From Halostella salina (GTDB lineage: Archaea; Halobacteriota; Halobacteria; Halobacteriales; Natronoarchaeaceae): a stretch of 64,000 bases of DNA. Below, piece by piece: positions 32,169 through 42,342 of the stretch (position 1 is its first letter; every line of letters begins with the position of its first letter). The notes below the pieces were generated by a model, which saw only the letters and a list, made by a program, of their open reading frames with translations, made no database searches and had not been told where the DNA came from. Position numbers and translations under genes: made by a program. The stretch spans positions 372,001 through 436,000 of the forward strand of contig NZ_RCIH01000003.1 of assembly GCF_003675855.1 (NCBI RefSeq), given 5' to 3'.

Positions 32169-33182
32169 ATGCTCGCGGACGACTTCGGTCGGGAGGTGAC
32201 GGGGGTCAGGGTGTCGCTCACCGACCGGTGTAACTTCGACTGCGTCTACTGCCACAACGAGGGGCTGGGCGACACCCGCGGCCCGATGGACCCGCAGGAC
32301 GACGAGATGACCGCCGACGAAGTCGTCCGCTTCCTCGAGGTCGCCGCGGAGTTCGACGTCGACTCCGTGAAGTTCACCGGTGGCGAGCCGATGCTCCGCG
32401 ACGACCTGGCGGAGATCGTCCGCCGCACGCCCGACGAGATGGAGGTGTCGATGACGACCAACGGGACGTTCCTCCCCGGACGCGCCGAGGACCTCGTGGA
32501 CGCGGGGCTCGAACGCGTCAACGTCTCGCAGGACGCGCTGGACCCCGACGACTTCGCGAAGGTGACCAAAAGCGGCGCGTACGAGCAGGTCATCGAGGGC
32601 GTCGAGGCCGCCCTCGACGCCGGACTCGACCCCGTGAAGCTCAACATGGTCGTGTTCGAGCAGACCGCGGGGTACGTCCCCGAGATGGTCGATCACGTCG
32701 CCGAAAACGAGGGGCTGCAGCTTCAGCTCATCGAGTACATGCCCGAACTGACTGGCCGCCCGGAGTGGGCGGTCGACATCGAGCGCGTCCACGGCTGGCT
32801 GGAGGAGCAGGCCGACCGGATCGAGCGCCGCGAGATGCACGGCCGCCGGCGCTACTGGGTGAGCGCGGACGACGGGAGCGCGGCAGCGGGCGACGCGGAC
32901 GAAGTGGCGGCGGACGGCGACGCCGGGATGGTCGAGATCGTCGACCCCGTCGAAAACAAGTCGTTCTGCGCGAACTGCCACCGCGTGCGTGTCACGCACG
33001 AAGGATACCTCAAGGGCTGTCTCAACCGCAACGACGACCTGCGGTCGATGGGCGAGATGACGAAGCCGGAGATCCGCGAGACGTTCCGCGAGACGGTGGC
33101 CAACCGCGTCCCCTACTACGGCGAGTACATGGTCGAGAACGAGGACGGCGAGTGGGAGATGAACGAGGAGTACCTGGCGTAA
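32169..33182 (+). CDS. moaA: GTP 3',8-cyclase MoaA (radical SAM)
   Basis: A 337-residue radical SAM enzyme, the family length. The first cluster motif is CNFDCVYC (Cys21, Cys25, Cys28). [10 protein letters not shown] and TTNGTFLPG follow at the S-adenosylmethionine pocket. The C-terminal cluster ligands are in [19 protein letters not shown]. The two-Gly tail of some MoaA proteins is absent; it ends NEEYLA. It performs the first step of molybdopterin biosynthesis, and MobA is nearby. A TATA-like TTTAATAA near 32139-32146 lies upstream of the ATG at 32169. Confidence 0.95.
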   Translation: MLADDFGREVTGVRVSLTDRCNFDCVYCHNEGLGDTRGPMDPQDDEMTADEVVRFLEVAAEFDVDSVKFTGGEPMLRDDLAEIVRRTPDEMEVSMTTNGTFLPGRAEDLVDAGLERVNVSQDALDPDDFAKVTKSGAYEQVIEGVEAALDAGLDPVKLNMVVFEQTAGYVPEMVDHVAENEGLQLQLIEYMPELTGRPEWAVDIERVHGWLEEQADRIERREMHGRRRYWVSADDGSAAAGDADEVAADGDAGMVEIVDPVENKSFCANCHRVRVTHEGYLKGCLNRNDDLRSMGEMTKPEIRETFRETVANRVPYYGEYMVENEDGEWEMNEEYLA

Positions 33183-33287
33183 GGCGGCGCGTCGCGCCCG
33201 AACTGCTCCCCCTCAATCCCCGCCACGGTTCCCGACCGCTGGGAACCAGCACAACGCTGTTGGCCGTACCGCCGCTATCTCTCGGTG

Positions 33288-33500
33288 ATGACACGGACCG
33301 TCGCCGACACGGTCGACTCGATCCTCGAACGCGTCGAGGAGCAGGTCGACGACCCCGACCTCGCCTTCGACGTCCGGACGGCCCGCCAGCTCGTCGTGCT
33401 GCTCGGCGAGGAACTTGACCTCGCTCACGAAGCTATCGACGACGCCGACATCGACGAGGGCCTGCGCGAGGACCTCCGGGAACTGGGTTACCTCGACTGA
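33288..33500 (+). CDS. Small haloarchaeal acidic helical protein
   Basis: A 70-residue protein starting MTRTVADTVDSILERVEEQV; a GTG one codon upstream is possible. It is acidic and predicted helical, with QLVVLLGEELDLAHEAIDDA. It ends GLREDLRELGYLD. No domain is recognised. It is separated from moaA by 105 bases and from tRNA-Ser by 165. Confidence 0.7.
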   Translation: MTRTVADTVDSILERVEEQVDDPDLAFDVRTARQLVVLLGEELDLAHEAIDDADIDEGLREDLRELGYLD

Positions 33501-33575
33501 GCGTCGCGAACCCCTTCGATGCAGGCGGTTTTCCCGCGCTGTCCCACGGTCGGTCGCGCCCGGTACTTTCGTGAC

Positions 33576-33584
33576 GCTTAAGTA
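33576..33584 (+). promoter_or_regulatory. Promoter for the tRNA-Ser / ribosomal protein operon
   Basis: GCTTAAGTA matches the haloarchaeal TATA-box form and lies about 80 bases before tRNA-Ser(GCU). It would give a transcript starting near 33610, upstream of the tRNA, and could also feed rps13. Placement, not measurement, is the basis. Confidence 0.45.
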
Positions 33585-33665
33585 CCCTCCACGGAGTATT
33601 CCAGTACGCAATACGATGTAGGGGTACCGGGCCCCGAGTCCGGAAGGGCGACAATAGACACGCGA

Positions 33666-33750
33666 GTCGTGGTAGCCTAGCCTGGCCCAAGGCGCAGGGT
33701 TGCTAACTCTGTGGCGTCAAGCCTCCGGGGTTCAAATCCCCGCCACGACG
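33666..33750 (+). tRNA. tRNA-Ser (GCU anticodon)
   Basis: An 85-nt class II tRNA. The acceptor GTCGTGG pairs with CCACGAC, with G discriminator; the anticodon stem CAGGG/CTCTG encloses TTGCTAA with anticodon GCT. A long variable arm (GGCGTCAAGCC) and T-arm GGGGTTCAAATCCCC follow. It stands directly before rps13, as in other euryarchaeal ribosomal clusters. Confidence 0.96.
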
Positions 33751-33843
33751 TCGTACCGAACCGGACTTCCGGTTCGCAGGGGGTTCACCCCGCCGCAACC
33801 ATCGAAGCGTTTTCAGCGCTTCGACCCAGACACCAGACAAGCT

Positions 33844-34371
33844 ATGAGTGCAGAAGAACCACAGGACGACCCCGAAGACGATGAGGACCTTCGGTACTTC
33901 GTCCGCATCGGGCAGACGGACCTCGATGGGACGAAGGCCGTAGAGCGATCCCTCATCGAGATGAACGGCATCGGGCGACGAACAGCCCGCATCATCGCCG
34001 ACGAGGCCGATGTCGACCGCAAGGCGACGTTCGGCCGCCTCGACGACGACGAGATCGACCGCGTGGTCGACGAGGTGGAGAGCTACGCGGACACGGTTCC
34101 GGAGTGGCTCACCAACCGCCGGAACGACTTCTTCTCCGGCGAGACCACCCACGAGACCGGCAACGACCTCTCGATGACCCGCCGGCAGGACATCAACCGG
34201 ATGAAGATGATCAGTTCCTACAAGGGCGTGCGCCACCAGCGCGGACAGAAGGTCCGCGGACAGCGCACCAAGTCCACCGGCCGTACCGAGGGGACTATCG
34301 GCGTCAACGTCGAGGAGATCCGCGAGGAAGCCGCCGAGGAAGAAGCCGCCGAGGAGGGTGGTGAGGAATAA
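33844..34371 (+). CDS. rps13: 30S ribosomal protein uS13
   Basis: A 175-residue uS13. The ATG at 33844 gives [20 protein letters not shown], an acidic haloarchaeal extension before the S13 core. Core marks are [20 protein letters not shown], a helix-hairpin-helix as [14 protein letters not shown], and the basic C-terminal [18 protein letters not shown] that contacts 16S rRNA in the head. The tail is Glu/Ala-rich. It opens the run rps13-rps4-rps11-rpoD; its stop overlaps the rps4 start by one base. Confidence 0.98.
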   Translation: MSAEEPQDDPEDDEDLRYFVRIGQTDLDGTKAVERSLIEMNGIGRRTARIIADEADVDRKATFGRLDDDEIDRVVDEVESYADTVPEWLTNRRNDFFSGETTHETGNDLSMTRRQDINRMKMISSYKGVRHQRGQKVRGQRTKSTGRTEGTIGVNVEEIREEAAEEEAAEEGGEE

Positions 34372-34895
34372 TGCCGCTCGGTAGCAAGACGAAGGCCTAC
34401 GAGACGCCGAACCACCCGTTCCAGGGCGAGCGCATCGCCTCGGAGCACGACCTGGTCGGCCGCTACGGCCTCAAGAACAAGGAGGAACTCTGGCGCGCCC
34501 AGTCCGAACTGCGTTCGTACCGCCGCGAGGCGCGGGCGCTGCTCGGTCGCGCACAGGGCGACGCGGAGGTCGCCGCCCAGCGGGGCGACGAGTTCCTCGC
34601 CCGCCTGAAGCGCATCGGCGTGCTCGACGAGGAGGACAGCCTCGACGACATCCTGTCCCTGGAGATCAACGACGTGCTCGAGCGTCGTCTCCAGACCGTC
34701 GCCTACCGCAAGGGCCTGGCGAACACGCCCGAGCAGGCGCGGCAGTTCATCGTTCACGGCCACGTCGTCGTCGGCGACGCCCGCGTCACGCGGCCGTCGT
34801 ACAAGGTCGACGTCGACGAGGAGGCTCACGTCGACTTCGACGAGACGAGCCCGCTCGCGGACGAACTCCACCCCGAACGCGCGGAGGAACAATAA
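34371..34895 (+). CDS. rps4: 30S ribosomal protein uS4
   Basis: A 174-residue uS4, the archaeal length. N-terminus [20 protein letters not shown] is typical. The S4 RNA-binding domain occupies about 104-160 ([20 protein letters not shown] and [20 protein letters not shown]). It nucleates assembly of the small subunit body. ATG overlaps the last base of the rps13 stop. Confidence 0.98.
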   Translation: MPLGSKTKAYETPNHPFQGERIASEHDLVGRYGLKNKEELWRAQSELRSYRREARALLGRAQGDAEVAAQRGDEFLARLKRIGVLDEEDSLDDILSLEINDVLERRLQTVAYRKGLANTPEQARQFIVHGHVVVGDARVTRPSYKVDVDEEAHVDFDETSPLADELHPERAEEQ

Positions 34896-34896
34896 C

Positions 34897-35289
34897 ATGA
34901 GCGAATCCGAAGACGCGAAGTGGGGCATCGCCCACGTGCACGCATCGTTCAACAACACCATCATCACCGTCACTGACCTGACCGGCGCGGAGACGGTCGC
35001 GAAGTCCTCCGGCGGCGCGGTCGTCAAGCAGAACCGCGACGAGGCGTCCCCGTACGCGGCCATGCAGATGGCCGAGACGGTGGCCGAGGAGGTGCTGGCG
35101 GCCGGCGTCGAGGGCGTTCACGTCCGCGTGCGCGGCCCCGGCGGCAACCTCCAGAAGAGCCCCGGCCCGGGCGCACAGGCGACGATCCGAGCGCTCGCCC
35201 GCGCCGGCCTGGAGATCGGTCGCATCGAGGACGTCACGCCGATCCCGCACGACGGGTCGCGCGCCCCCAAAGGGAAGGGCGGATTCTAA
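34897..35289 (+). CDS. rps11: 30S ribosomal protein uS11
   Basis: A 130-residue uS11. Family marks are [40 protein letters not shown], and the terminal [17 protein letters not shown]. It lines the platform of the small subunit near the mRNA exit. It begins one base after the rps4 stop, in operon with the RNA polymerase subunit gene that follows. Confidence 0.98.
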   Translation: MSESEDAKWGIAHVHASFNNTIITVTDLTGAETVAKSSGGAVVKQNRDEASPYAAMQMAETVAEEVLAAGVEGVHVRVRGPGGNLQKSPGPGAQATIRALARAGLEIGRIEDVTPIPHDGSRAPKGKGGF

Positions 35290-35292
35290 CCC

Positions 35293-36072
35293 ATGGCTGA
35301 GGAGTACGACGTCCAGTTCATCGAACGCGAGGACCGGTCCGCCAGGTTCCTCGTCCGGGGCGTCACGCCGGCCTTCGCCAACGGCATCCGCCGGGCGATG
35401 ATCGCCGACGTGCCGACGCTCTCGGTCGAGACCGTGCGGGTGATCGAGAACTCGTCGGTGATGTTCGACGAGCAGATCGCACACCGGCTCGGCATGGTGC
35501 CGCTGACGACGCCCGCCGACGAATTCGAGGCTGGCGACACGGTCACCCTGAGCATCGACGTGGAGGGGCCGGACACGGCCTACTCCGGTGACCTCGTCAG
35601 CGCCGACAGCCAGGTCGAACCGGCCGACGACAACGTGCCGATCATCGACCTGAAGGACGACCAGCGCCTCGAACTGGAGGCCGAAGCGGTGCTCGACACC
35701 GGGAAGGACCACGCCAAACACCAGGGCGGGGTCGCGGTCGGCTACCGCCACCTCCAGTACGTCGAGGTCCTCGGCGACGCCAGCGAGTTCGAGGAGCAGG
35801 AGTCGAACGTCCTGCGCGGCGTCATCGAGGAGCGCGAGGCCGAACACGCCGACGCCGACGCGGCGAACGGCGACCTCGTGCTCACCGAGTCGTTCGACAA
35901 CGACCTCTCGGAGCGCTACCCCGGCAAGGAGGTCGCGGTCCACGACGTCGACAACGCGTTCGTGTTCCACGTCGAGACCGACGGCTCGTTCACGGTCGAA
36001 GAACTCGTGACCCGGGCGGTCGACACGCTGGAGGACCGGGCGACGGAACTCCGCGACGCGGTCCAACTATAG
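35293..36072 (+). CDS. rpoD: DNA-directed RNA polymerase subunit D (Rpo3)
   Basis: A 259-residue alpha-like subunit. The dimerisation domain begins [20 protein letters not shown] and contains [20 protein letters not shown] and [15 protein letters not shown]. The inserted domain of many archaeal RpoD proteins carries Fe-S Cys residues; here the segment [20 protein letters not shown] lacks Cys, so no cluster is expected. The C-terminal [20 protein letters not shown] closes the dimer. With subunit L it starts polymerase assembly. It lies three bases after rps11. Confidence 0.98.
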   Translation: MAEEYDVQFIEREDRSARFLVRGVTPAFANGIRRAMIADVPTLSVETVRVIENSSVMFDEQIAHRLGMVPLTTPADEFEAGDTVTLSIDVEGPDTAYSGDLVSADSQVEPADDNVPIIDLKDDQRLELEAEAVLDTGKDHAKHQGGVAVGYRHLQYVEVLGDASEFEEQESNVLRGVIEEREAEHADADAANGDLVLTESFDNDLSERYPGKEVAVHDVDNAFVFHVETDGSFTVEELVTRAVDTLEDRATELRDAVQL

Positions 36073-36215
36073 AGTACAGATGACCCTTCACACCGGTTCC
36101 CTGACGGCGGTTCGCCCCTTCGACGGCGACAGCCGCGGGACCCGACTCCGGTCGGCAACCGAAACTGGTTTGAAGGGCCGGCAAGAACGAACGGATGCCT
36201 ACGAAGGCCCGACGT

Positions 36216-36300
36216 GCAGGGATAGCCAAGTTAGGCCAACGGCGCAGCGTTCAGGGCGCTGTCTCGTAGGAGTCCGCAGGTTCAAATCCTGCTCCCTGCA
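36216..36300 (+). tRNA. tRNA-Leu (CAG anticodon)
   Basis: An 85-nt class II tRNA. Acceptor GCAGGGA pairs with TCCCTGC, and A is the discriminator. The anticodon stem CAGCG/CGCTG holds TTCAGGG with anticodon CAG. The variable arm and GCAGGTTCAAATCCTGC T-arm follow. It lies within the ribosomal superoperon between rpoD and rpl18e; an upstream GAAACTGGTTTGAAG at 36161-36175 may be its promoter. Confidence 0.96.
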
Positions 36301-36327
36301 TCACTTCTTCAATTCAGGAGGTACGTT

Positions 36328-36678
36328 ATGAGTAAGACAAATCCGAGGCTGAGCAGTCTTGTCGCCGAGCTGAAATCGGTGGCGCGAGATGCGGACGCGA
36401 ACGTCTGGAAGGACGTCGCGGCCCGCCTCGAGAAACCACGCCGTACGCACGCTGAAGTCAATCTCGGCCGCATCGAGCGGTACGCCGAGGAGGACGAGAC
36501 GGTCATCGTGCCCGGCAAGGTTCTCGGGAGCGGCGCGCTGCAGAAGAGCGTCACCGTCGCCGCCGTCGACTTCTCGTCGACGGCCGAGACGAAGATCGAA
36601 CAGGTCGGCGAGACCGTCCAGCTCGAACAGGCAGTCGAACAGAACCCCGACGGAACCAACGTGCGGGTGATCCGATGA
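36328..36678 (+). CDS. rpl18e: 50S ribosomal protein eL18
   Basis: A 116-residue archaeal/eukaryotic L18e protein. It begins [20 protein letters not shown], with [20 protein letters not shown] and the strand [20 protein letters not shown] typical of the uL15-related fold. The C-terminus ends [13 protein letters not shown]. Its stop overlaps the rpl13 start by four bases. Confidence 0.98.
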   Translation: MSKTNPRLSSLVAELKSVARDADANVWKDVAARLEKPRRTHAEVNLGRIERYAEEDETVIVPGKVLGSGALQKSVTVAAVDFSSTAETKIEQVGETVQLEQAVEQNPDGTNVRVIR

Positions 36679-37112
36679 GTATCGCCGAGTTCGAAGCCGA
36701 CCTCGTCGTGGATGCGGGCGACTGCATCCTCGGTCGGGTCGCAAGTCAGGTCGCGGAAGCAGCACTGAACGGCGACCGCGTCGCCGTGATCAACGCCGAG
36801 GAGGCGGTCATCACGGGCGGCGAGGAGGACATCATGTCCACCTTCCGGAAGCGCCGGGAACTGGGCTCCGACAGCGGGCCGTACTACCCGAAGCGGCCGG
36901 ACGAGATCCTGAAGCGCTCGATCCGCGGGATGCTCCCCTACAAGAAGCAGCGCGGTCGCGAGGCGTTCGAGAACGTCCGCGTCTACGTGGGCAACCCCCA
37001 CGACCGCGACGGGGAGATCCTCGAGGGCACGTCGCTGGACCGGCTGTCGAACATCCGTTTCGTCCATCTGGGCGATGTCAGCGAGCAACTGGGTGCTAAC
37101 GTCACATGGTAA
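36675..37112 (+). CDS. rpl13: 50S ribosomal protein uL13
   Basis: A 145-residue uL13. Marks are [20 protein letters not shown] at the N-terminus, [20 protein letters not shown], and the conserved [20 protein letters not shown]. It contacts 23S rRNA domain II. Its last seven bases overlap the rps9 start. Confidence 0.98.
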   Translation: MSIAEFEADLVVDAGDCILGRVASQVAEAALNGDRVAVINAEEAVITGGEEDIMSTFRKRRELGSDSGPYYPKRPDEILKRSIRGMLPYKKQRGREAFENVRVYVGNPHDRDGEILEGTSLDRLSNIRFVHLGDVSEQLGANVTW

Positions 37113-37501
37113 CCAACACGAGCGGCAAGAAGAAGACCGCAATCGCCCGCGCCACCGTGAGCGACGGGGACGGTAAGGTCCGTATCAACTCCCAGCCAGT
37201 CGAGCTGGTCGAACCGGAGCTCTCGCGCCTGAAGATGCTGGAGCCGTTCCGCATCGCCGGCGACGAGCGCGAGCAGGTCGACGTCGACGTCCGCGTCGAG
37301 GGCGGCGGCGTCAGCGGACAGGCCGACGCCGTCCGCACCGCCATCGCTCGCGGCGTCGTCCAGCACCTCGGGGACGCCGAACTCCGCGACGCGTTCATGG
37401 AGTTCGACCGCTCCCTGCTGGTCAACGACGTGCGCCAGTCCGAGCCCAAGAAGTGGGGCGGCCCCGGCGCACGGGCCCGCTACCAGAAGTCCTACCGCTA
37501 A
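37106..37501 (+). CDS. rps9: 30S ribosomal protein uS9
   Basis: A 131-residue uS9. It begins [20 protein letters not shown] and ends [12 protein letters not shown]; the extreme C-terminal Lys/Arg tail normally reaches the P-site tRNA. The central [20 protein letters not shown] is conserved. Its start overlaps rpl13 and its stop is two bases before the next gene. Confidence 0.98.
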   Translation: MVTNTSGKKKTAIARATVSDGDGKVRINSQPVELVEPELSRLKMLEPFRIAGDEREQVDVDVRVEGGGVSGQADAVRTAIARGVVQHLGDAELRDAFMEFDRSLLVNDVRQSEPKKWGGPGARARYQKSYR

Positions 37502-37503
37502 CC

Positions 37504-37698
37504 ATGATGGTCCCAGTCCGGTGTTTCACCTGCGGCAACGTCGTGGGCGAACACTGGGAGGAGTTCAAGGCCCGGTCGCGCGAGGGCGACGAGGACCCGG
37601 AGAAGGTCCTCGACGAGCTTGGCGTCGAGCGGCACTGCTGCCGCCGGATGCTCGTGTCGCACAAGGACCTGGTCGACATCGTCGCACCCTACCAGTAA
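37504..37698 (+). CDS. rpoN: DNA-directed RNA polymerase subunit N (Rpo10)
   Basis: A 64-residue zinc-binding subunit. The ligands are CFTCGN near the start and the paired CC in [12 protein letters not shown], the classic Rpo10 CX2C...CC bundle. A second ATG at 37507 is an equally good start. It bridges subunits D/L with the large subunits. Its stop overlaps the rpoK start. Confidence 0.98.
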   Translation: MMVPVRCFTCGNVVGEHWEEFKARSREGDEDPEKVLDELGVERHCCRRMLVSHKDLVDIVAPYQ

Positions 37699-37880
37699 TG
37701 TCCACCAACGAACGCTTCACACGGTACGAGAAGGCACGCATCCTCGGCGCGCGAGCGCTGCAGGTGTCCTACGGCGCGCCGGTGCTCATCGACACGGACC
37801 AGACGGAGCCGATCCTGATCGCCGCCGAGGAGTACGACGCCGGCGTGCTGCCCTTCACCGTCAACAGGGAGATGCAATGA
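37698..37880 (+). CDS. rpoK: DNA-directed RNA polymerase subunit K (Rpo6)
   Basis: A 60-residue omega-like subunit. It has the RpoK core [20 protein letters not shown] followed by [20 protein letters not shown]. It aids folding and attachment of the largest subunit. It is overlapped at both ends by one base (rpoN) and four bases (eno). Confidence 0.97.
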   Translation: MSTNERFTRYEKARILGARALQVSYGAPVLIDTDQTEPILIAAEEYDAGVLPFTVNREMQ

Positions 37881-39082
37881 CGCTCATCACCACCGTCCGA
37901 CTGCGCCGCGTGCTCGACTCCCGCGGGAACGCCACCGTCGAGGCCGACGTGCTCACCGAGAGCGGCGGGTTCGGCCGCGTGGCGGCACCCAGCGGCGCGA
38001 GCACGGGCGAGTACGAGGCGATCGAACTACCGGCACAGGAGGCCATCGCGAAGGCCCGCGAACTCGCCGTCCCCCGACTGGAGGGGCAGGTGTACGCGGG
38101 CAACCAGCGCGACGTCGACGCCGCGCTGCGCGGCGCGGACGGCACCGACGACTTCTCGGAGATCGGCGCGAACAGCGCCGTCGCCATCAGCATGGCCGCC
38201 GCGAAGGCCGGTGCCGACGTGCTGGGCGCGCCGACGTACCAGCACCTCGGCGGCACGTTCCGGGGCGAGAACTACCCGACGCCGCTGGGCAACGTTATCG
38301 GCGGCGGCGAGCACGCCGCGGACGCGACCCACATCCAGGAGTTCCTCGCCGCGCCGGTCGGCGCGCCGAGCGTCGCCGACGCCGTGTTCGCCAACGCGGC
38401 CGTCCACGACGAGGTCGCCGAGATCCTCGACGAGCGCGGCGTCCCCGCGGGCAAGGGCGACGAGGGCGCGTGGGCACCCTCGATCGACGACGCCGACGCG
38501 TTCGAGATCATGGACGAAGCCGTCGACACGGTCTCCGACCAGTTCGGCTTCGAGATCGGCTTCGGCCTCGACATGGCCGGTGCCGAACTGTACGACGCCG
38601 ACGAGGACGGCTACGTCTACGGCGACCGGGTCCGCGACACCGACGAGCAGATCGACTACGTCGCGGAGCTGGTCGACGAGTACGACCTCGTCTACGTCGA
38701 GGACCCCCTCGACGAGGACGACTACGAGGGCTTCGCCGAGCTGACCGACCGCGTGGGCGAGCAGACGCTCATCTGTGGCGACGACCTGTTCGTGACGAAC
38801 ACGGCGCGCCTGGGGGACGGCATCGACGCCGGTGCCGGCAACAGCATCCTCATCAAGCCCAACCAGATCGGCACGCTCACCGACGCGTTCGACGCGATCG
38901 AACTCGCCGAGGAGCACGGCTACGACGCCGTCGTCTCCCACCGCAGCGGCGAGACGGAGGACGCGACGATCGCACACCTCGCCGTGGCGACCGACGCGCC
39001 GTTCATCAAGACCGGCACCGTCGGCGGCGAGCGAACCGCTAAACTCAACGAACTCATCCGCATCGCGGACGACGCACTATGA
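37877..39082 (+). CDS. eno: Enolase
   Basis: A 401-residue enolase, slightly shorter than bacterial forms. It has [20 protein letters not shown] at the N-terminus, the catalytic Glu loop YQHLGG, metal ligands in [21 protein letters not shown] and [10 protein letters not shown], and catalytic Lys in [13 protein letters not shown], with [18 protein letters not shown] later. It interconverts 2-phosphoglycerate and phosphoenolpyruvate. As in many euryarchaea it lies between rpoK and rps2. Confidence 0.98.
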   Translation: MTLITTVRLRRVLDSRGNATVEADVLTESGGFGRVAAPSGASTGEYEAIELPAQEAIAKARELAVPRLEGQVYAGNQRDVDAALRGADGTDDFSEIGANSAVAISMAAAKAGADVLGAPTYQHLGGTFRGENYPTPLGNVIGGGEHAADATHIQEFLAAPVGAPSVADAVFANAAVHDEVAEILDERGVPAGKGDEGAWAPSIDDADAFEIMDEAVDTVSDQFGFEIGFGLDMAGAELYDADEDGYVYGDRVRDTDEQIDYVAELVDEYDLVYVEDPLDEDDYEGFAELTDRVGEQTLICGDDLFVTNTARLGDGIDAGAGNSILIKPNQIGTLTDAFDAIELAEEHGYDAVVSHRSGETEDATIAHLAVATDAPFIKTGTVGGERTAKLNELIRIADDAL

Positions 39083-39852
39083 CAGAGAACGACGCAGAAC
39101 AGGAGGGGCTCGACGCGGCCGAGGAGGAGGTCGACCCGGAGCCGGCGGCAGGTGCCGGTCCGGCGGCCGAGGCCGAGGACGCCGAGCCCGCTGAGGAAGC
39201 GACCGCCGAGGACGCCGACGAGGCGACCGAGGACGAACCACAGCTGGACGAGGACGTGATGTCCGACGAGGAGGCCGACCTCCTCATCCCGGTCGAGGAT
39301 TACCTCGGGGCCGGCGTCCACATCGGGACCCAGCAGAAGACCCAGGACATGGAGCGGTACATCCACCGCGTCCGGACCGACGGGCTGTACGTGCTGGACG
39401 TCTCGAAGACCGACAGCCGGATCCGCACCGCCGCGGACTTTCTGGCGAACTACGACCCCGAGCAGATCCTGGTCACGTCCTCGCGCCAGTACGGCCGCTT
39501 CCCGGCCGAAAAGTTCGCCGAGGCCGTGGGCGCTCGCGCCCGCACCGGCCGCTTCATCCCGGGCACGCTGACCAACCCCAAGTACGAGGGGTACATCGAG
39601 CCGGACGTGCTGGTCGTCACCGACCCCATCGGCGACGCCCAGGCCGTCAAGGAGGCCATCACGGTCGGCATCCCGGTCATCGCGATGTGTGACTCCAACA
39701 ACAGCCTCGGCAACGTCGACCTCGTCGTCCCCACGAACAACAAGGGGCGCAAGGCGCTGTCGGTCGTCTACTGGCTGCTCGCCAACGAGACGCTCGACCG
39801 CCGCGGGGCCGAGCCCGCCTACTCGCTCGACGACTTCGAGAGCGGGATTTAA
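39079..39852 (+). CDS. rps2: 30S ribosomal protein uS2
   Basis: A 257-residue uS2. The first 60 residues form a strongly acidic low-complexity extension ([20 protein letters not shown]), longer than in many archaea. The core begins [20 protein letters not shown] and includes [20 protein letters not shown] and [20 protein letters not shown]. It binds the neck of the small subunit. It ends the ribosomal operon with a four-base overlap at its start. Confidence 0.97.
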   Translation: MTENDAEQEGLDAAEEEVDPEPAAGAGPAAEAEDAEPAEEATAEDADEATEDEPQLDEDVMSDEEADLLIPVEDYLGAGVHIGTQQKTQDMERYIHRVRTDGLYVLDVSKTDSRIRTAADFLANYDPEQILVTSSRQYGRFPAEKFAEAVGARARTGRFIPGTLTNPKYEGYIEPDVLVVTDPIGDAQAVKEAITVGIPVIAMCDSNNSLGNVDLVVPTNNKGRKALSVVYWLLANETLDRRGAEPAYSLDDFESGI

Positions 39853-39969
39853 CGTTTCGCGCTTCGACTCGTTTTCCGTTCTCCACCCCCGGCAGCGGTC
39901 GCTCCGCCGCACGGCCGTCGCCCGCCCGCCGGCCACACGATTAAGCCGCTGTAGTCCCTAGCCGTGTCG

Positions 39970-41316
39970 ATGGCAGGCACACCCCCCGGACCGAACGGGG
40001 AACCGCTGTTCGGCGACAGCCGGCGCTACGCGCGGGACCCGTTCGGGTTCATTTCGGCGCTGGAGGAGACGTACGGCGACGTGTCGCGGTTCGACATGGG
40101 GCCGCTCGACACCTACGTGCTGTGTGCGCCCGAGGCGATCGAGCGCGTGCTCGTCTCCGAGGCCGACAAGTACCGGAAACCCGACTTTCAGGGCGACGCG
40201 CTCGGCGACCTGCTCGGGGACGGGCTCCTGCTCTCGGAGGGCGACACCTGGGAGCGCCAGCGCGATCTGGCTCAACCCGCGTTCTCGATGCGCCGCCTCT
40301 CCGGGATGGCCGACCGGGTCACCGACCACGCCGAGGCCCGGATCGAGCCGTGGGCGGACGGGGCGACGGTCGACGCCGAGGACGAGATGACCCGCGTCAC
40401 GCTCGATGTGATCCTCGATCTGATGATGGGCGTTCGGCTCTCCGAGGAGCGCGTCCGGACGGTCCAGGAGCAACTGGAGCCGCTCGGCGCGCGGTTCGAG
40501 CCGGACCCGATCCGCTTCGCCGCCCCGGAGTGGGCCCCGATGCCGGGCGACGCGGAGTTCGAGCGGGCCGTCGACGCGCTCGACGACGTGCTGGACGAGA
40601 TCATCGCAACACGGCAGGGGACGACGGGCGACGAGGACGGCCCGATGGACTTCCTCTCGGTCCTGCTACGCGCCCGGGACCGCGGCGAGCAGTCGGCCGA
40701 CCAGCTCCGCGACGAGATGATGACGATGCTGCTCGCGGGCCACGACACGACCGCGCTCACGCTCACGTACACCTGGTTCCTGCTCTCGGAGCACCCCGAG
40801 GCCGAGCGACGGGTCCACGAGGAGGTCGATACCGTGCTCGACGGCGACCGCCCCGGCTGGGAGCACGTCCAGCAGTTCGACCACGTCGAGCGCGTGATCC
40901 AGGAGGCGATGCGACTCTACCCGCCGGTGTACACGATCTTCCGGGAGCCGACGGTCGACGTGGAGCTTGCGGGGTACGAGATCGACGCCGGGACGACGCT
41001 GATGCTCCCCCAGTGGGGGGTCCACCGCTCCGAGCGGTTCTGGGACGACCCCGAGGCGTTCGACCCGGATCGGTGGCTGCCCGAGCGGTCCCGCGACCGG
41101 CCGCGGTTCGCGTACTTCCCGTTCGGCGGCGGGCCGCGACACTGCATCGGGAAGCACCTCGCGATGCTGGAGGCGCAACTGATCGTCGCGACCGTCGCCA
41201 GCGAGTACCGACTGGAGTACGTCGGCGAGACGCCGCTCGACCTGTTGCCCTCGCTGACCGCCCACCCGCGGCAGACAATGTCGATGCAGGTCACGGAGCG
41301 GTCCGAAAACTCCTAA
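39970..41316 (+). CDS. Cytochrome P450
   Basis: A 448-residue P450. The heme ligand is Cys392 in FGGGPRHCIGKHLAMLEAQ. The ExxR pair is Glu312 and Arg315 in QEAMRLYPPVY. The I-helix oxygen-binding motif is AGHDTTALTLTYTW, and the PERF-like part is FDPDRWLPE. There is no membrane anchor, so it is soluble like haloarchaeal CYP174. A GTG at 39964 is an alternative start. The substrate is unknown; location between rps2 and the mevalonate kinase gene makes an isoprenoid or carotenoid substrate conceivable but unproven. A redox partner is not nearby. Confidence 0.95.
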   Translation: MAGTPPGPNGEPLFGDSRRYARDPFGFISALEETYGDVSRFDMGPLDTYVLCAPEAIERVLVSEADKYRKPDFQGDALGDLLGDGLLLSEGDTWERQRDLAQPAFSMRRLSGMADRVTDHAEARIEPWADGATVDAEDEMTRVTLDVILDLMMGVRLSEERVRTVQEQLEPLGARFEPDPIRFAAPEWAPMPGDAEFERAVDALDDVLDEIIATRQGTTGDEDGPMDFLSVLLRARDRGEQSADQLRDEMMTMLLAGHDTTALTLTYTWFLLSEHPEAERRVHEEVDTVLDGDRPGWEHVQQFDHVERVIQEAMRLYPPVYTIFREPTVDVELAGYEIDAGTTLMLPQWGVHRSERFWDDPEAFDPDRWLPERSRDRPRFAYFPFGGGPRHCIGKHLAMLEAQLIVATVASEYRLEYVGETPLDLLPSLTAHPRQTMSMQVTERSENS

Positions 41317-41340
41317 CCCCCTCGGTCCGCACGGGCCGGT

Positions 41341-42342
41341 ATGACTGTCTCCAGCGCTCCCGGGAAGGTGTACCTGTTCGGGGAGCACGCGGTCGTCTAC
41401 GGCGAGCCGGCGGTCCCCTGCGCGATCGAACGCCGCGCGCGGGTCACCGCCGAGAAGCGGAGCGACGGGAAGCTCCTGGTCCACGCCGAGGACCTCTCCC
41501 TCGACGGCTTCACCGTCGAGTACAGCGGCGAGTCCGAGACACATCCGGACGTGGACGTCTCCGAGTCGCTCCTGGAGGCGGCCATGGGCTACGTCGACGC
41601 CGCCGTCGCGCAGGCCAGGGACGCCGCCGACGCGCCCGACGCCGGGTTCGAGGTGACCATCGAGAGCGACATTCCGCTCGGGGCCGGGCTCGGCTCCTCC
41701 GCGGCGGTCACCGTCGCGGGCATCGACGCCGCGACGCGGGAACTGGGCGTCGAACTCGCCCCCGAGGAGCTCGCCGACCGCGCCTACCGCGCCGAGTACG
41801 AGGTCCAGGACGGGCAGGCCTCGCGGGCCGACACCTTCTGCTCGGCGATGGGCGGGGCGGTCCGCGTCGAGGGCGACGACTGCCGCCGGATCGACGCGCC
41901 CGACATCCCGTTCGTCATCGGCTTCGACGGCGGCGCGGGCGACACCGGGAAGCTCGTCGCGGGCGTCCGCGAGCTCCGCGAGGAGTACGGCTTCGCCGCC
42001 GACACCGTCGGGACCATCGGGGACATCGTCTCGGAGGGCGAGCGCGTGCTCGCCGCCGCCGAGAACCCGGACGGCGACTGGATCGCGGAGCTCGGCGACC
42101 TGATGGACTTCAACCACGGCCTGCTGGAGTCGCTCGGCGTCTCCTCGCGCTCGCTGGACGCGATGGTGTGGGCCGCCCGCGACGCCGGCGCGTACGGCGC
42201 GAAGCTCACCGGCGCGGGCGGCGGCGGCTGCATCGTCGCGCTGGACGAGACCGAGGAGACGGAGACGGCGCTCAAGTTCACGCCCGGCTGCGAGGAGGCG
42301 TTCCGCGCCGAACTGGCGACCGAGGGGGTGCGTCGGGAGTGA
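41341..42342 (+). CDS. mvk: Mevalonate kinase
   Basis: A 333-residue GHMP kinase. Start MTVSSAPGKVYLFGEHAVVY is the mevalonate kinase N-terminus; the ATP loop PLGAGLGSSAAVTVA begins near residue 112, the acidic FDGGAGDTGKLVAGVRE follows, and the C-terminal AKLTGAGGGGCIVAL is motif 3. It makes mevalonate 5-phosphate. Its stop overlaps the start of isopentenyl phosphate kinase by four bases, matching the modified archaeal mevalonate pathway. Confidence 0.97.
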   Translation: MTVSSAPGKVYLFGEHAVVYGEPAVPCAIERRARVTAEKRSDGKLLVHAEDLSLDGFTVEYSGESETHPDVDVSESLLEAAMGYVDAAVAQARDAADAPDAGFEVTIESDIPLGAGLGSSAAVTVAGIDAATRELGVELAPEELADRAYRAEYEVQDGQASRADTFCSAMGGAVRVEGDDCRRIDAPDIPFVIGFDGGAGDTGKLVAGVRELREEYGFAADTVGTIGDIVSEGERVLAAAENPDGDWIAELGDLMDFNHGLLESLGVSSRSLDAMVWAARDAGAYGAKLTGAGGGGCIVALDETEETETALKFTPGCEEAFRAELATEGVRRE

